From Clostridia bacterium (GTDB lineage: Bacteria > Bacillota > Clostridia > Oscillospirales > Acutalibacteraceae), in NCBI GenBank assembly GCA_017473165.1, contig JAFUNA010000001.1, positions 1 to 49,886 on the forward strand: DNA of 49,886 bases. Reading direction: 5' to 3'. A model generated the notes under the pieces. The model did no database searches. It was given only the letters and a program-made list of their open reading frames with translations, and was not told where the DNA came from. Below are positions 8,502 through 16,662 of this stretch, piece after piece (the first letter of the stretch is position 1; each line of letters starts with the position of its first letter). The position numbers and the translations under genes were made by a program.

Positions 8502-9869
8502 TTGACTGAAGAGAACTATAACTATCGCACAAGCCCTATGTTTTTACGAAATCAATTTAAAGGAGAAGGCAATTGGGAAATTCCTGTTATCCCGAAAGCT
8601 GATTTGGAATTAACTCCTTTTGATGACCAACGCTTAATTGGTTTTGACAAAATAAAAACAGGAAAAGATGAACATCACGAAAGAATCGTTCACTTTTTCC
8701 TGTATGATTATAAATTTGAGGATATATGGACAAAACCCAATAAATATATTGATGTGCTTAAAAAGTATAAAGCGGTTTTGTCGCCCGATTATAGTATGTA
8801 TGTTGAAATGAATCCCGTTATGCAGTTGTATAACACATTCAGAAACCGTTGGGTCGGGGCATATCTTGCAGAAAAAGGTATCAAAGTTATTCCGACTGTT
8901 AGTTGGGGTCTTGAAAATACATTTGATTTCTGCTTTAATGGTATTGAAAAAGGTTCAACCGTTGCGGTTTCAACCTATATGGTCTCCGAACACGGAAGCC
9001 ACAAAGACCAAAAGGAATTTTTCTTAAAAGGCTACAACGAAATGCTCAAACGCATTGAGCCCGAGTTGATTATCTGTTACAACACACCATTCCCTGAAAT
9101 GGACGGTAACATTCTTTTTGTTGACTATGATTTGAGTTCTTGGCAGCATTATGGTGATGATGTCGGTAAATCAGCAGATATGGTGTTTGTTGAAAAATTC
9201 GGAGCAATAACAAACAACAGTATTTCTGAAAACTCAAAAAAGAAACAAATTTATGGATTTGTCATACCGGAATGCTTTAAGGGTATGGGAAGTGCGGAAG
9301 GTGGAGATTGGCAACCTAACCCTGACAAACCTGACGAAGCAAGATTTTTGGGAGAACCCAATTCAATAGGCACTTATCAGAAAAGAAACGGAGTAATATA
9401 TATGACGAAATATGATGACAAGGGAAAAGCCGAAAGAGAGCGTCATTTCACCGACCACGGAAATGATCATTGGCACACAGATCCTCACGATCATAAAGTT
9501 GATTGGTCAAACGGAAAACCTAAGTTAGTTGAACAAGTTAATTACAAAGGCGATATACCCGAATTCAAGGGGAAAACCGTTATGCAAACTACACTTGATA
9601 TTAACGAATACAATTACAGCAACAGATTTGTAACGTTATATGATTTTACAAATTCGCTTAACAGAGGCGGTGAAATTCAGTTCGATTGGAACGAAAAATC
9701 TTACAGTCTTACACCTTGTAAAAACAATGAATTTGCATTTTGCGAAGCAAATAAACCCGATACAGAGATTATGTGCAAAGATACCGATGAAGTGTTGGAG
9801 TTAATTGTGGACGGTCAAAAGCTTCGTGAAATTATAACAAAGGTAACTGTTACAGAGCGTACAATTTAA
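8502..9869 (+). CDS. DUF4417 domain protein with His-rich segment and extra C-terminal domain
   Basis: The 455-residue protein starts at a TTG 7 bp after GGAGG. Residues about 10-225 look like the DUF4417 family common on phages and integrative elements (landmarks PDYSMYVEMNP, NRWVGAYLAEKGIKVIPTVSW, AVSTYM). A second part (about 260-355) carries RFLGEPNSIGTYQK and then HFTDHGNDHWHTDPHDH at 315-331 with six histidines, which could bind metal. A third part (about 360-455) is a small mixed domain. No function is known to me for any part; DUF4417 alone is usually about 200-250 residues, so this is a fusion. It has its own consensus promoter, an SOS-box-like operator, and sits next to an integration scar, consistent with mobile-element cargo. 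Base composition is AT-richer than the genes to the right. Confidence 0.75.
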   Translation: MTEENYNYRTSPMFLRNQFKGEGNWEIPVIPKADLELTPFDDQRLIGFDKIKTGKDEHHERIVHFFLYDYKFEDIWTKPNKYIDVLKKYKAVLSPDYSMYVEMNPVMQLYNTFRNRWVGAYLAEKGIKVIPTVSWGLENTFDFCFNGIEKGSTVAVSTYMVSEHGSHKDQKEFFLKGYNEMLKRIEPELIICYNTPFPEMDGNILFVDYDLSSWQHYGDDVGKSADMVFVEKFGAITNNSISENSKKKQIYGFVIPECFKGMGSAEGGDWQPNPDKPDEARFLGEPNSIGTYQKRNGVIYMTKYDDKGKAERERHFTDHGNDHWHTDPHDHKVDWSNGKPKLVEQVNYKGDIPEFKGKTVMQTTLDINEYNYSNRFVTLYDFTNSLNRGGEIQFDWNEKSYSLTPCKNNEFAFCEANKPDTEIMCKDTDEVLELIVDGQKLREIITKVTVTERTI

Positions 9870-9914
9870 GACTTATAAAGGTGTATATTTATTGTTTATG
9901 CAAACTATCGTCAG

Positions 9915-9988
9915 GTGACTAAAAAGTGACTAAACAGATATGAAAATCCGTGGACATCATCGGAATGAAAACCGTTGATATTCCTTGA
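9915..9988 (+). repeat. Element-end repeat, copy A
   Basis: This 74-bp segment aligns without gaps to 17831-17904 with 62 of 74 bases equal by hand count. It begins with two GTGACTAAA-type direct repeats 11 bp apart (9915 and 9926), which look like arm-type integrase binding sites, and ends with GAATGAAAACCGTTGATATT. It sits just before a tRNA-Pro fragment, as expected for the right end of an integrated element. Confidence 0.6.
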
Positions 9989-10029
9989 TTTTTGCAGTAA
10001 AAAACAGCATAAAATTCAATACACTAAAT

Positions 10030-10074
10030 TTTGGGACCAAGAGGCCCAGAGTTCGAAACTCTGCACTCCGACCA
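10030..10074 (+). tRNA. 3' half of tRNA-Pro(UGG), integration scar (partial)
   Basis: Reading from tRNA position 32: anticodon loop TTTGGGA (10030-10036, anticodon TGG at 10032-10034) and 3' anticodon stem CCAAG. The variable loop AGGCC follows. The T arm is CAGAG-TTCGAAA-CTCTG (10047-10063), followed by acceptor strand CACTCCG, discriminator A and encoded CCA (10072-10074). The bases before 10030 do not supply the 5' anticodon stem, D arm or acceptor strand, so this is only the 3' half. Tyrosine integrases often recombine at the anticodon loop and leave such a half tRNA at the far end of the element. The intact gene must lie outside the window. Confidence 0.8.
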
Positions 10075-10081
10075 AAAGAAG

Positions 10082-10121
10082 AAAATCCGAACCTTGTCTT
10101 AAAACAGGGTTCGGATTTTTT
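10082..10121. terminator. Bidirectional terminator after the tRNA-Pro fragment and the lipoprotein operon
   Basis: AAAATCCGAACC (10082-10093) pairs with GGTTCGGATTTT (10108-10119), extended by TTGT/ACAG pairs, with a 6-nt loop and T runs on both strands. It would end the tRNA-side transcript and, on the minus strand, the lipoprotein operon that stops at 10138. Confidence 0.8.
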
Positions 10122-10137
10122 AATATTCAATTTGCCT

Positions 10138-11412
10138 TTAACTTTTTTGTTCAGGTATTCCGCTTTTGCCAACTCTGAAAAGAGAATCAGAAGAACCTTT
10201 TTCGTAGTTGTAAAGCAGAAGATTTTCAGGGTCTGTCGGCAAAGCAAAAACATTATTACCTCTGTAAAGCAGACCCATATCCGTTTCGCTGACCTGCTTG
10301 ATTTCACCGTTTTTGAGGCTGAATACGCACAGAATCATCTGACGGTCTTCTGTTTCGCTTTCCTCGCTGAAAACATAGAGGAAGCTGTCACCGTCTGCGG
10401 TTTTTACATAATACGGATTCAGGTCATAGGCAAACCAATCCACCTCATAGCTTGAGCTTTCCGAATTTATTCCGAGCGTGTAATAAAATCTGCCGTCGGG
10501 GTCGTAGTTGCCCGAAACAACAAGCTCTTCGCTTCTGCCATCGCCTGTCAAATCGGTATAGAACGGTACTGACAAAGGCAAGCTTACCGTATATGCGTTC
10601 GGCACGGCGGTATATTTTTTATAGAACAAATCGGGATATTCCGCAAAGGTCACCGTTGCTGTCTGAATACCGAAATTTGTGGGAGCAACAGCACCCGGCT
10701 CAAAATAAAAGGTTATGCCGTTATATTCAAGCACCCAAGTGATATTTTCTTCGTGAGTGTTCTTGAAATAATCGGGAATGGCGGTTTCAACAGCGGAGTC
10801 GCCTTGAAAAATACGGTTTATAACTTCTTTTTCAACAATTGACGGAAGCTTTGCAACATCCGTTACAACATCGGAAAGAGCAAGCGGTTTTCCGCTTTCC
10901 GTGTCGTAATTAAGGCAGTTGAAAGATCTTTCTGTTTCCGAATTGTAATCTTCAAGAATACTGACTGCAACACTGTCGGCACGTCGTACCTGAACATCAA
11001 GAGTAGAAACATAGGTTGAAAAAGCTTCGCTGTCGTTCAAAAATTCTTCGGTAGCGGTAACGATGAAATTATCCTTTTCTTCTTCCATTGCTCTTTTTCT
11101 CATAACGGAAGTTTCCGTGAGAGTTTGGGCAAGAAGCGGATATTTTTTCTCCATTGATTTATCAAGGGTAACGTCCGTATATTCGCTTCTTACAAGCATT
11201 TCGGGATGATCTTTATACCATTCATAATGAGAAATATATTCTTTGTTGAGCGAAAGAACGGTTATTTCTTCGCTTATTTCATTTTCGGCAGTTTGTGTTG
11301 TTTCGTTTGGAGTAACCTCCTGCGGAAAATCTTCTCCGCAAGAGGTAAAAGCAACTATGAAACACAAAAACAGTAATATGCCGATAATTCTTTTCAGCTT
11401 ATCCATTAACAT
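10138..11412 (-). CDS. Lipoprotein with DUF3298/RsiV-like domain
   Basis: The 424-residue protein has a type II signal peptide (LFLCFIVAFTSC, lipobox Cys near residue 26), so it should be anchored outside the membrane. Residues about 130-270 (VQVRRADSVAVSILEDYNS, LNYDTESGKPLALSDVV, FYFEPGAVAPTNFG, VTFAEYPDLF) follow the pattern of the DUF4163-DUF3298 unit found in RsiV and PdaC. The rest (about 280-424) contains FYTDLTGDGRSEELVVSGNYD, a calcium-loop-like FG-GAP motif. RsiV-type domains bind lysozyme or modify peptidoglycan in other proteins; that role here is only a possibility. The start shares a base with the upstream stop (TGATG), so it is the last gene of a coupled operon. Confidence 0.75.
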   Translation of the reverse strand: MLMDKLKRIIGILLFLCFIVAFTSCGEDFPQEVTPNETTQTAENEISEEITVLSLNKEYISHYEWYKDHPEMLVRSEYTDVTLDKSMEKKYPLLAQTLTETSVMRKRAMEEEKDNFIVTATEEFLNDSEAFSTYVSTLDVQVRRADSVAVSILEDYNSETERSFNCLNYDTESGKPLALSDVVTDVAKLPSIVEKEVINRIFQGDSAVETAIPDYFKNTHEENITWVLEYNGITFYFEPGAVAPTNFGIQTATVTFAEYPDLFYKKYTAVPNAYTVSLPLSVPFYTDLTGDGRSEELVVSGNYDPDGRFYYTLGINSESSSYEVDWFAYDLNPYYVKTADGDSFLYVFSEESETEDRQMILCVFSLKNGEIKQVSETDMGLLYRGNNVFALPTDPENLLLYNYEKGSSDSLFRVGKSGIPEQKS

Positions 11413-12842
11413 CAGAATCCTTTGACGATGAACGCAACAAGCTCTGTTGCTGAACGGTCTTCACGTTCATCTGTCATAATTGTAATAATGCTTCCGTCAT
11501 CAAGAACTGCGGAATCGCAGAACCACGGATAATTTGTGCTGAACAGGTCGCCGTCTGAAATTTCTGCAATGAAATTGCCGCTGTTATCCCAAAGAAGAAC
11601 ATCTCTCATGTTGCCGTCAAAAGCAATGTAGCCGTTGGAGGTCTGTGTAACGAAAGTAACGCTGCCGAGTCCTTCACCTTCGGCATCACAGAGAGTTTTC
11701 TGAAGAACTCCGTCTTTGTTATAAATGAAAATCTTGTGACCGCTGTCATCTGCTGCATTTGCACAGACATAAATATTGTTTTCATCAACGCAAAGCTGCA
11801 TTATTGTACCCGCCTCTTTGAAGGTTACGGGAGTTGAAGAGTATGTACTGCCGTTGAAGGTAACAATTGCACATTCGTTGGATGTGAAGAAGTTAACACC
11901 CCAAGCACCTGAAGGATGAATTGCGAGGTTGTCGATGTCTTCGTATGTTGCAACTGCTTTGCCGTCTTTTATGCAGAGAATGTCATTCATCGAGCCGCTG
12001 ACCCAAAGTGTGCCGTCGGCTGTTGCTTCAATTCTGTCATAATCGTCTTCGGGAAGCTCGATTTTATTAACAAAGGCAAGAGTTGTACCGTCATAGTGGC
12101 ATTCGCTGAGTTCGCCGTCAACAAGAACATAAACTCTGTCACCGATTGCGGCAACTGAATGGTCAAAGGTTTCAAAGGTTGTAACGGGTGCTTCAAACGG
12201 AACGAACGTTGACGTAACGGTGAATGCACCTGCATTAACGCTTGCGGCATCTGCCGAGAATCTTTCGCCCTCCCATTCCCACGGGCCGTCAACATTGCCG
12301 ATATCCTCAAGCTTGAAGGTTATGCCGTCAAGGAGAGCCTGAATGCGGCTGTCGCCGGTGTCTGTTGCATCAAACTCAACATAGACCGATGCGTTTGCAC
12401 CCTCAACACGGTTAAAATAAACGAGTGTGTCATCGCCGCCATCATACTTAAGAAGATCAACACCGCCGACCTTTACGGTTTCATAAGCATTGTTTTCCTT
12501 GTATTCATACTGATTAAAGCCGTAATATACAAGGTCTTCACGGAAATCGTAGGGCTCGTCAATCTCAACGCTGATTGTTGCCTCAACCAAGTAATATTCG
12601 TTGTCCTCGGGGTCGAGAATCTGAAGAACAGCCTTGGAGTATCCTTCTTCATTCTTGAAGTCATCCTCAATGTTTATCCAGTCGCCGCCGAAAGCAACGG
12701 TAAAGAGCGATGCTTCAATGGCTGCATCGGAATTGCTTGAAGGCTGTTTTGTGTTATCGGGCTTATCGGGAGTATCATCGCCGCAGGCGGCAAGCGAAAA
12801 TACCATTAAAAGTGCAAGAAGTAATGCGAATATTTTTTTCAT
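11412..12842 (-). CDS. Lipoprotein with beta-propeller-like C-terminal half
   Basis: I start it at the ATG at 12842 (476 residues) because AAAGGAG lies 8 bp upstream; the longer frame has none. The signal peptide ends in the lipobox SLAAC, followed by an Asp/Pro/Ser-rich linker. Residues about 40-150 form a first domain. From about 190 onward short repeats such as DRVYVLVDGELSECHYDGTTLAFV, GTLWVSGSMNDILCIKDGKAVATYED and NNIYVCANAADDSGHKIFIYNKDGVL look like blades of a beta propeller. Such exported propellers usually bind proteins or glycans; no specific function can be given. It is within the seven-gene minus-strand operon. Confidence 0.75.
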   Translation of the reverse strand: MKKIFALLLALLMVFSLAACGDDTPDKPDNTKQPSSNSDAAIEASLFTVAFGGDWINIEDDFKNEEGYSKAVLQILDPEDNEYYLVEATISVEIDEPYDFREDLVYYGFNQYEYKENNAYETVKVGGVDLLKYDGGDDTLVYFNRVEGANASVYVEFDATDTGDSRIQALLDGITFKLEDIGNVDGPWEWEGERFSADAASVNAGAFTVTSTFVPFEAPVTTFETFDHSVAAIGDRVYVLVDGELSECHYDGTTLAFVNKIELPEDDYDRIEATADGTLWVSGSMNDILCIKDGKAVATYEDIDNLAIHPSGAWGVNFFTSNECAIVTFNGSTYSSTPVTFKEAGTIMQLCVDENNIYVCANAADDSGHKIFIYNKDGVLQKTLCDAEGEGLGSVTFVTQTSNGYIAFDGNMRDVLLWDNSGNFIAEISDGDLFSTNYPWFCDSAVLDDGSIITIMTDEREDRSATELVAFIVKGF

Positions 12843-12862
12843 ATCTACATCTCCTTTAATAT

Positions 12863-13474
12863 TTATGCCCAAGGATCTTCTTCAACGGGTACACGGATAT
12901 CCCCAAGACATTGGATTTCAACAAGGAACCATTGACCTGTTGAGGGCTTTCTGCGAAGCTTCACAGGTCTGGGGTTATCCGCACCGCCGCTTTTTACATA
13001 AAGGGTTGCCCAATCTGCATTATCGAAGGAATAAGGGTTTTCGATAACGGTAATTTTATAAGGTAAGTTGGGCTTATAGCTGTTTTCGGGTGTTGCGCCC
13101 TCAAAATATGAGCGTGCTTTGTAAACGTCGGAGCCGAGATGCTCTTTGATAAACTGCTTTTCAAAGCTGCTGACTTCGCCCGGACCTTTTAAAAAATTGA
13201 GCATTTCAATTGTTGCGTCGGGATTGTGCTCATAATTGCACAAAGCTGCAAGAGTGAGTGCCGTTGTTTTAAAGGCGGAATCAAGGCTTGCTTCGGGCAG
13301 AGCCTGAAGCTCGGCAACGTTTGTGGGGAGTGAAGCAAAGGTAAAGGTTGCCGTGTGGTTTCTGCCTTTACCGACAGACTGAACGGCATTATTCACCGCT
13401 TTGTTAATGCCCTGCGAAACCTCTCTTTTAAGTGCGGATTCTGCCTGTCTTTTGAGTGAATCAAAAAATCCCAT
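12863..13474 (-). CDS. Cytoplasmic hypothetical protein (DUF6935-like)
   Basis: The start at 13474 follows AAGGAGG with 8 bp spacing and gives MGFFDSLKRQAESALKREVS, 203 residues. The first 40 residues are an amphipathic helix. A globular domain follows (TFTFASLPTNVAELQALPEASL, AALCNYEHNPDATIEMLNFLKGPGEVSSFEKQFI, then a C-terminal WATLYVKSGGADNPRPVKLRRKPSTGQWFLVE). It has no signal peptide. It resembles uncharacterised Clostridia proteins I associate with DUF6935, but the name is tentative. Its neighbours are exported or membrane proteins with zinc ribbons, so a role in envelope homeostasis is plausible but unproven. Confidence 0.7.
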   Translation of the reverse strand: MGFFDSLKRQAESALKREVSQGINKAVNNAVQSVGKGRNHTATFTFASLPTNVAELQALPEASLDSAFKTTALTLAALCNYEHNPDATIEMLNFLKGPGEVSSFEKQFIKEHLGSDVYKARSYFEGATPENSYKPNLPYKITVIENPYSFDNADWATLYVKSGGADNPRPVKLRRKPSTGQWFLVEIQCLGDIRVPVEEDPWA

Positions 13475-13487
13475 CGGTATTACCTCC

Positions 13488-14231
13488 TTAATTCTTTTCT
13501 GTCTGTTTCGGCTTTTCTCTGCGTTCAACATTGTTATACAAGAAATTGTCCGCACTTCCCGTTATAACCATACTGCCCGGTCGGGTATAGACGGTTGCAT
13601 TTTCCTGCATTTTTACAGACGTGTTTTTTGAGGCTATGCCGTTAATGATAAGAAAGCCGACGAGCAGACCGATAAGAAGCGAAACGGGCAGCCATATAAT
13701 TGAAACGCCGTCTTTTTCTTCGCCTATTGTATCGGTATCGTTATTCAATGGCTCGCTGTCATTAACATATCCGCCGGAATATCCGTTTTCAAGATATTCT
13801 TCTGCCAGCTCATAGCAGGCATAAATTCCGCCGTAATAGCTTTCGTTAGTATCATATGCATCAATCATGCTGTCAACGGCGGCATCGCTGAAAACTTCAT
13901 CTGCATTACCTGAAATAAAAGAAGAATATGCTTTGTTCCAATCATCGTGAACGATTATAAGTCCGTTTTCGTTATCTGCGTAATCTGAATATGTTTCTGA
14001 TGCAAATTCATCGGCAGTTACATCGCCCGTACCTTCGGTTATGCAGAAAAGCACGGTAACACCGTAAGCCGATTCAAGCTTTTCGGCAAACAAATCGAGT
14101 TCTTCAATTTCGCTTGATGCAAGCTTATCCGCATAGTCAATAACATACTGCTGTGTATATGCTGATGCAGAGAATACGAATTGAGCACAAATCAGAGTTG
14201 CAATAATTATTGCAAAAATCTTTTTAGTCAT
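13488..14231 (-). CDS. TPM-domain membrane protein
   Basis: The 247-residue protein has a signal peptide (ATLICAQFVFSASA) and a TPM (TLP18.3/Psb32/MOLO-1) domain at about 25-170, with YVIDYADKLASSEIEELDLFAEKLESAYGVTVLFCIT as landmark. A transmembrane helix lies near 178-200 (IIWLPVSLLIGLLVGFLIIN) and the tail is basic and cytoplasmic. TPM domains are found in membrane-protein quality control and photosystem repair; in Firmicutes their function is open. Start ATG follows AAGGAGG. It sits 14 bp upstream of the DUF6935-like gene and 15 bp downstream of a zinc-ribbon protein. The cytoplasmic tail may contact those neighbours. Confidence 0.82.
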   Translation of the reverse strand: MTKKIFAIIIATLICAQFVFSASAYTQQYVIDYADKLASSEIEELDLFAEKLESAYGVTVLFCITEGTGDVTADEFASETYSDYADNENGLIIVHDDWNKAYSSFISGNADEVFSDAAVDSMIDAYDTNESYYGGIYACYELAEEYLENGYSGGYVNDSEPLNNDTDTIGEEKDGVSIIWLPVSLLIGLLVGFLIINGIASKNTSVKMQENATVYTRPGSMVITGSADNFLYNNVERREKPKQTEKN

Positions 14232-14246
14232 ATTTTCCGCACCTCC

Positions 14247-15317
14247 TTAAAGCAGCTCAATCAGCCACATAAGACCGTAGATAACGGCGCCTATACCTGC
14301 ACCGAGAAGAAGTGACGCCTTTGTGACGGCTTTTTTATCCGTGGGAATATTGCCGACGAATTTACCTGTCTGTCCGTTCATTGCAAAGGTGAAATTCTCA
14401 CCGTTCCACTTTGTGTTGAGAAGCCATACGGGATAGAGTGCGTACTTATAAATACCGTTTGCAACATTCATATTTGCGCCCTGGTTTTCAACCTCGTCAT
14501 AGCCCTTTACGGTTTCTTTGAACGAATCAATAATGCTCTGTCTGATTCTTTCATTGGCTCTGGGCATACTTTCTTCTGCCGTAACATCGTATTTATCCGC
14601 AAGATAGCCTGCAAGATATGCGGTGTTGAAATCAACAGCCTGCGACAAATCAAAGGGTTCAACGGATTCCATAAGGTCATCGGGCATTTTGGTTGAGCCG
14701 TCAACGGGAATGTTGTCAAAGCCTATGTTGCCGCTTCTGTAAACATCAAAATACGAGGTTTCGGTGTATTCGTAGTTTTCGTCAGACCAGGTCTTTACCT
14801 TTTTTGCCTTGTAGGTTGCGTTGCCCACCGCATCGCAGGTAAACAGCCAGTGCGGAACGTAAACACCCTTAATTTCTTCGAGGCGGTTGTCGGTAAGGAA
14901 TGATTTAGGCACGAATTTTTTGGTTGAGATATGCTTTTTGAGTGCTTCCTTTGCCGCTTTTTTGTCAAGCTTGAAAGGAATTACAAGGTCAGGCTTCAAT
15001 GCACCCGAAAACTGTCCCTTCATGACAACCTGATTACCGCAGTAGGGGCAGGTTGTTGCGCCCGTTGTTGTGTCGGCAACAATTTCACCGCCGCAGGAAT
15101 TGCAGGCATAAACGCTCATACCGTCTGTTTCGCCTGCGCTCCACTGTGCGCCCTGCGAATTCCAGTTGATTTGCTCAACCTGATTTGATGTATCTTCGGG
15201 CATAGCGGTTATATCAAACTCGGTATCACAATAGGGACATTTCAGCCTTTGTGCATCGGTGTTGAACTCAACCGCACCGCCGCAGCACGGACATTTCTGT
15301 TCAAGAATTGTTGACAA
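14247..15317 (-). CDS. Membrane-anchored protein with two TFIIB-like zinc ribbons
   Basis: The start is a TTG at 15317 preceded by AGGAG; 356 residues. Two four-cysteine ribbons stand at the N terminus: CPCCGG with CPYCDT (residues 9-31), and CNSCGG with CPYCGN (about 73-94). A middle domain follows (LVIPFKLDKKAAKEALKKHISTKKFVPKSF, YVPHWLFTCDAVG, PVWLLNTKWNGENFTFAMNGQTGKFVG), ending in one hydrophobic helix (LLLGAGIGAVIYGLMWLIELL). Proteins of this plan are common in Clostridia beside TPM-domain genes, and are sometimes labelled as helicase-like or RNA polymerase subunit P by their ribbons alone; I do not support those names. It is predicted at the cytoplasmic face of the membrane. Confidence 0.8.
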   Translation of the reverse strand: MSTILEQKCPCCGGAVEFNTDAQRLKCPYCDTEFDITAMPEDTSNQVEQINWNSQGAQWSAGETDGMSVYACNSCGGEIVADTTTGATTCPYCGNQVVMKGQFSGALKPDLVIPFKLDKKAAKEALKKHISTKKFVPKSFLTDNRLEEIKGVYVPHWLFTCDAVGNATYKAKKVKTWSDENYEYTETSYFDVYRSGNIGFDNIPVDGSTKMPDDLMESVEPFDLSQAVDFNTAYLAGYLADKYDVTAEESMPRANERIRQSIIDSFKETVKGYDEVENQGANMNVANGIYKYALYPVWLLNTKWNGENFTFAMNGQTGKFVGNIPTDKKAVTKASLLLGAGIGAVIYGLMWLIELL

Positions 15318-15319
15318 GG

Positions 15320-15478
15320 TTAATCATCTCCTTGCTTGTTTATATCTGCATCATAATAAACCATACCGTTTTTGTCGGGTACATAGAACTTGGTTTTGTA
15401 ATACCAAACGCCTGCCGCAACGGCAGAAATCAAAGCAACAACCGAAACAATGATTATCACAGCCTTCATTTTGTTCAT
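15320..15478 (-). CDS. 52-residue single-pass membrane peptide
   Basis: A short minus-strand gene lies between two larger ones. Its ATG (15478-15476) overlaps the stop of the upstream zinc-ribbon gene as TAATG, and its TAA (15322-15320) comes 2 bp before the TTG of the next gene. The product begins MNKMKAVIIIVSVVALISA, one transmembrane helix, then a polar tail KFYVPDKNGMVYYDADINKQ. The stop-start overlaps on both sides argue for a real, co-translated gene. It has no recognisable family; a small partner of the neighbouring membrane proteins is the simplest idea. Confidence 0.7.
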   Translation of the reverse strand: MNKMKAVIIIVSVVALISAVAAGVWYYKTKFYVPDKNGMVYYDADINKQGDD

Positions 15479-16431
15479 TACTGTTTAGGTGTGCCGCAGA
15501 ATGCACAGAATCTTCCGCCGTCGTTATTTGCCTGACACGAGGGACATACCCAAGACTGTGATACAGGCTGCTGATTATAGCCCTGATTCATAGGTTGGTT
15601 GTAACCGTTATTCATTGGTTGATTATATCCGTTAGCGGGAGCATAGCCATTGTTCATCGGCTGATTATATGGATTCTGCTGTGCATAGGGATTAGGCTGT
15701 TGCTGTGCATAAACATTCTGCTGTGCGTAGGGATTTGGCTGACCGTAAGCACCTGCAGGAGCATAGCCCTGATTCATCGGCATACCGTTATTCATAGGCT
15801 GGTTAAAGCCGCCAGTCATCGGCATACCCGCATTGCCGTTTTGCGTGAGGTTGTTGATAACCTGCTGTGCCGTCTGCTGATAGCGGTTATATTCCATTGT
15901 ACCCATACCCTCAACCTCGTTATCGTTGAGCTTTGCTGTGATATCATCAAAATAAGGGTTGTTTACCTTGATGTCAATATAGAAATCATATGTAAACTTG
16001 TATCTGGGAGGATTGTAGCTTACCTCCTCGCCGTCCTTGCCCTGCGTATAAAGTTCCTCACGGTCTTCATCTACTCTGAGGTTACAGCCCGTGACGCTTG
16101 AAAGCGGAATAACATCGGGGTTTTCATCGCTCCAGCTGCCGGGGTTGCGGCGTGAAACAACAAAGCTCTGCTTCATCGGGTCGATATAAATTTTGTCGTC
16201 CTCACCAAAGGTGAACATCGGTGAAAAGCCCGAAAGAATCTGCTTATTCTGCTCTCTGTAAGCAAGCTGCTGCTTGATTTCGTTAACGGTCGAGCTTCTT
16301 CTGTCGCTGAAGAAGGGCGAAAGCTTCTTTGCACAGTCCTTGCACATATTGCCGTCTTCGAGTTTTCTGTTGCCTAAAAGTCCGATTTTGTCACCGCAAA
16401 TGTCACAATATTTCTTGTCAAAAAGTCCCAT
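15478..16431 (-). CDS. DUF4428 protein with Asn/Gln/Pro-rich repeats and C-terminal zinc ribbon
   Basis: First gene of the minus-strand operon, 317 residues, ATG after AAAGGAG. The N terminus has four cysteines (YCDICGDKIGLLGNRKLEDGNMCKDC), the DUF4428 zinc-binding pattern. Residues about 60-190 form a pleckstrin-like or bacterial PH-type beta domain (IYIDPMKQSFVVSRRN, VIPLSSVTGCNLRVDED). Residues about 200-290 are low complexity, with repeats such as NQPMNNGYAPA and YAQQNPYNQ. The C terminus is another ribbon (WVCPSCQANNDGGRFCAFCGTPKQ). It is cytoplasmic. The repeat tract looks like a flexible or condensate-forming linker between two zinc modules. Function unknown. Confidence 0.78.
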   Translation of the reverse strand: MGLFDKKYCDICGDKIGLLGNRKLEDGNMCKDCAKKLSPFFSDRRSSTVNEIKQQLAYREQNKQILSGFSPMFTFGEDDKIYIDPMKQSFVVSRRNPGSWSDENPDVIPLSSVTGCNLRVDEDREELYTQGKDGEEVSYNPPRYKFTYDFYIDIKVNNPYFDDITAKLNDNEVEGMGTMEYNRYQQTAQQVINNLTQNGNAGMPMTGGFNQPMNNGMPMNQGYAPAGAYGQPNPYAQQNVYAQQQPNPYAQQNPYNQPMNNGYAPANGYNQPMNNGYNQPMNQGYNQQPVSQSWVCPSCQANNDGGRFCAFCGTPKQ

Positions 16432-16463
16432 AATTAAATCTCCTTTCGGGTTTAAATTTATAT

Positions 16464-16620
16464 TTTTTGAAACAGTAATCTCATATGTCTGAAATACAAT
16501 ATCTCACGCACATTCGAGCATTTTTCTCTTTGACATACGCCCGTATGCCTGCATCGAAGAAATGCCCGACTGCACGCAATCTATTGCCTTTCAAAACCAT
16601 ATTCATTACTGTTTCAAAAA
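16464..16620. repeat. 157-bp palindromic, MITE-like element
   Basis: TTTTTGAAACAGTAAT (16464-16479) and ATTACTGTTTCAAAAA (16605-16620) are a perfect 16-bp inverted repeat. The 125 bp between them also fold back on themselves: a central palindrome CATACGCCCGTATG and imperfect arms with GCATTTTTCT against AGAAATGC. It contains no supported gene, lies between the promoter side of the zinc-ribbon operon and the LuxR-type gene, and looks like a non-autonomous mobile repeat. I see no clear target-site duplication. Confidence 0.5.
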
Positions 16621-16662
16621 GTATACTGTGTAATTTTATTGTATTTTCTTTTATATTAAAAA

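Noticed and set aside
9975-10455. Plus- and minus-strand frames over the scar and lipoprotein end
   Set aside because: They translate the tRNA-Pro fragment, the terminator hairpin and the reverse of the lipoprotein gene, with no start signals.
15595-16101. CRISPR-like periodic repeats in the Asn/Gln/Pro-rich part of the DUF4428 gene
   Set aside because: The repeats are in-frame codons for NQPMNNGY-type units of variable spacing, not direct repeats with unique spacers.
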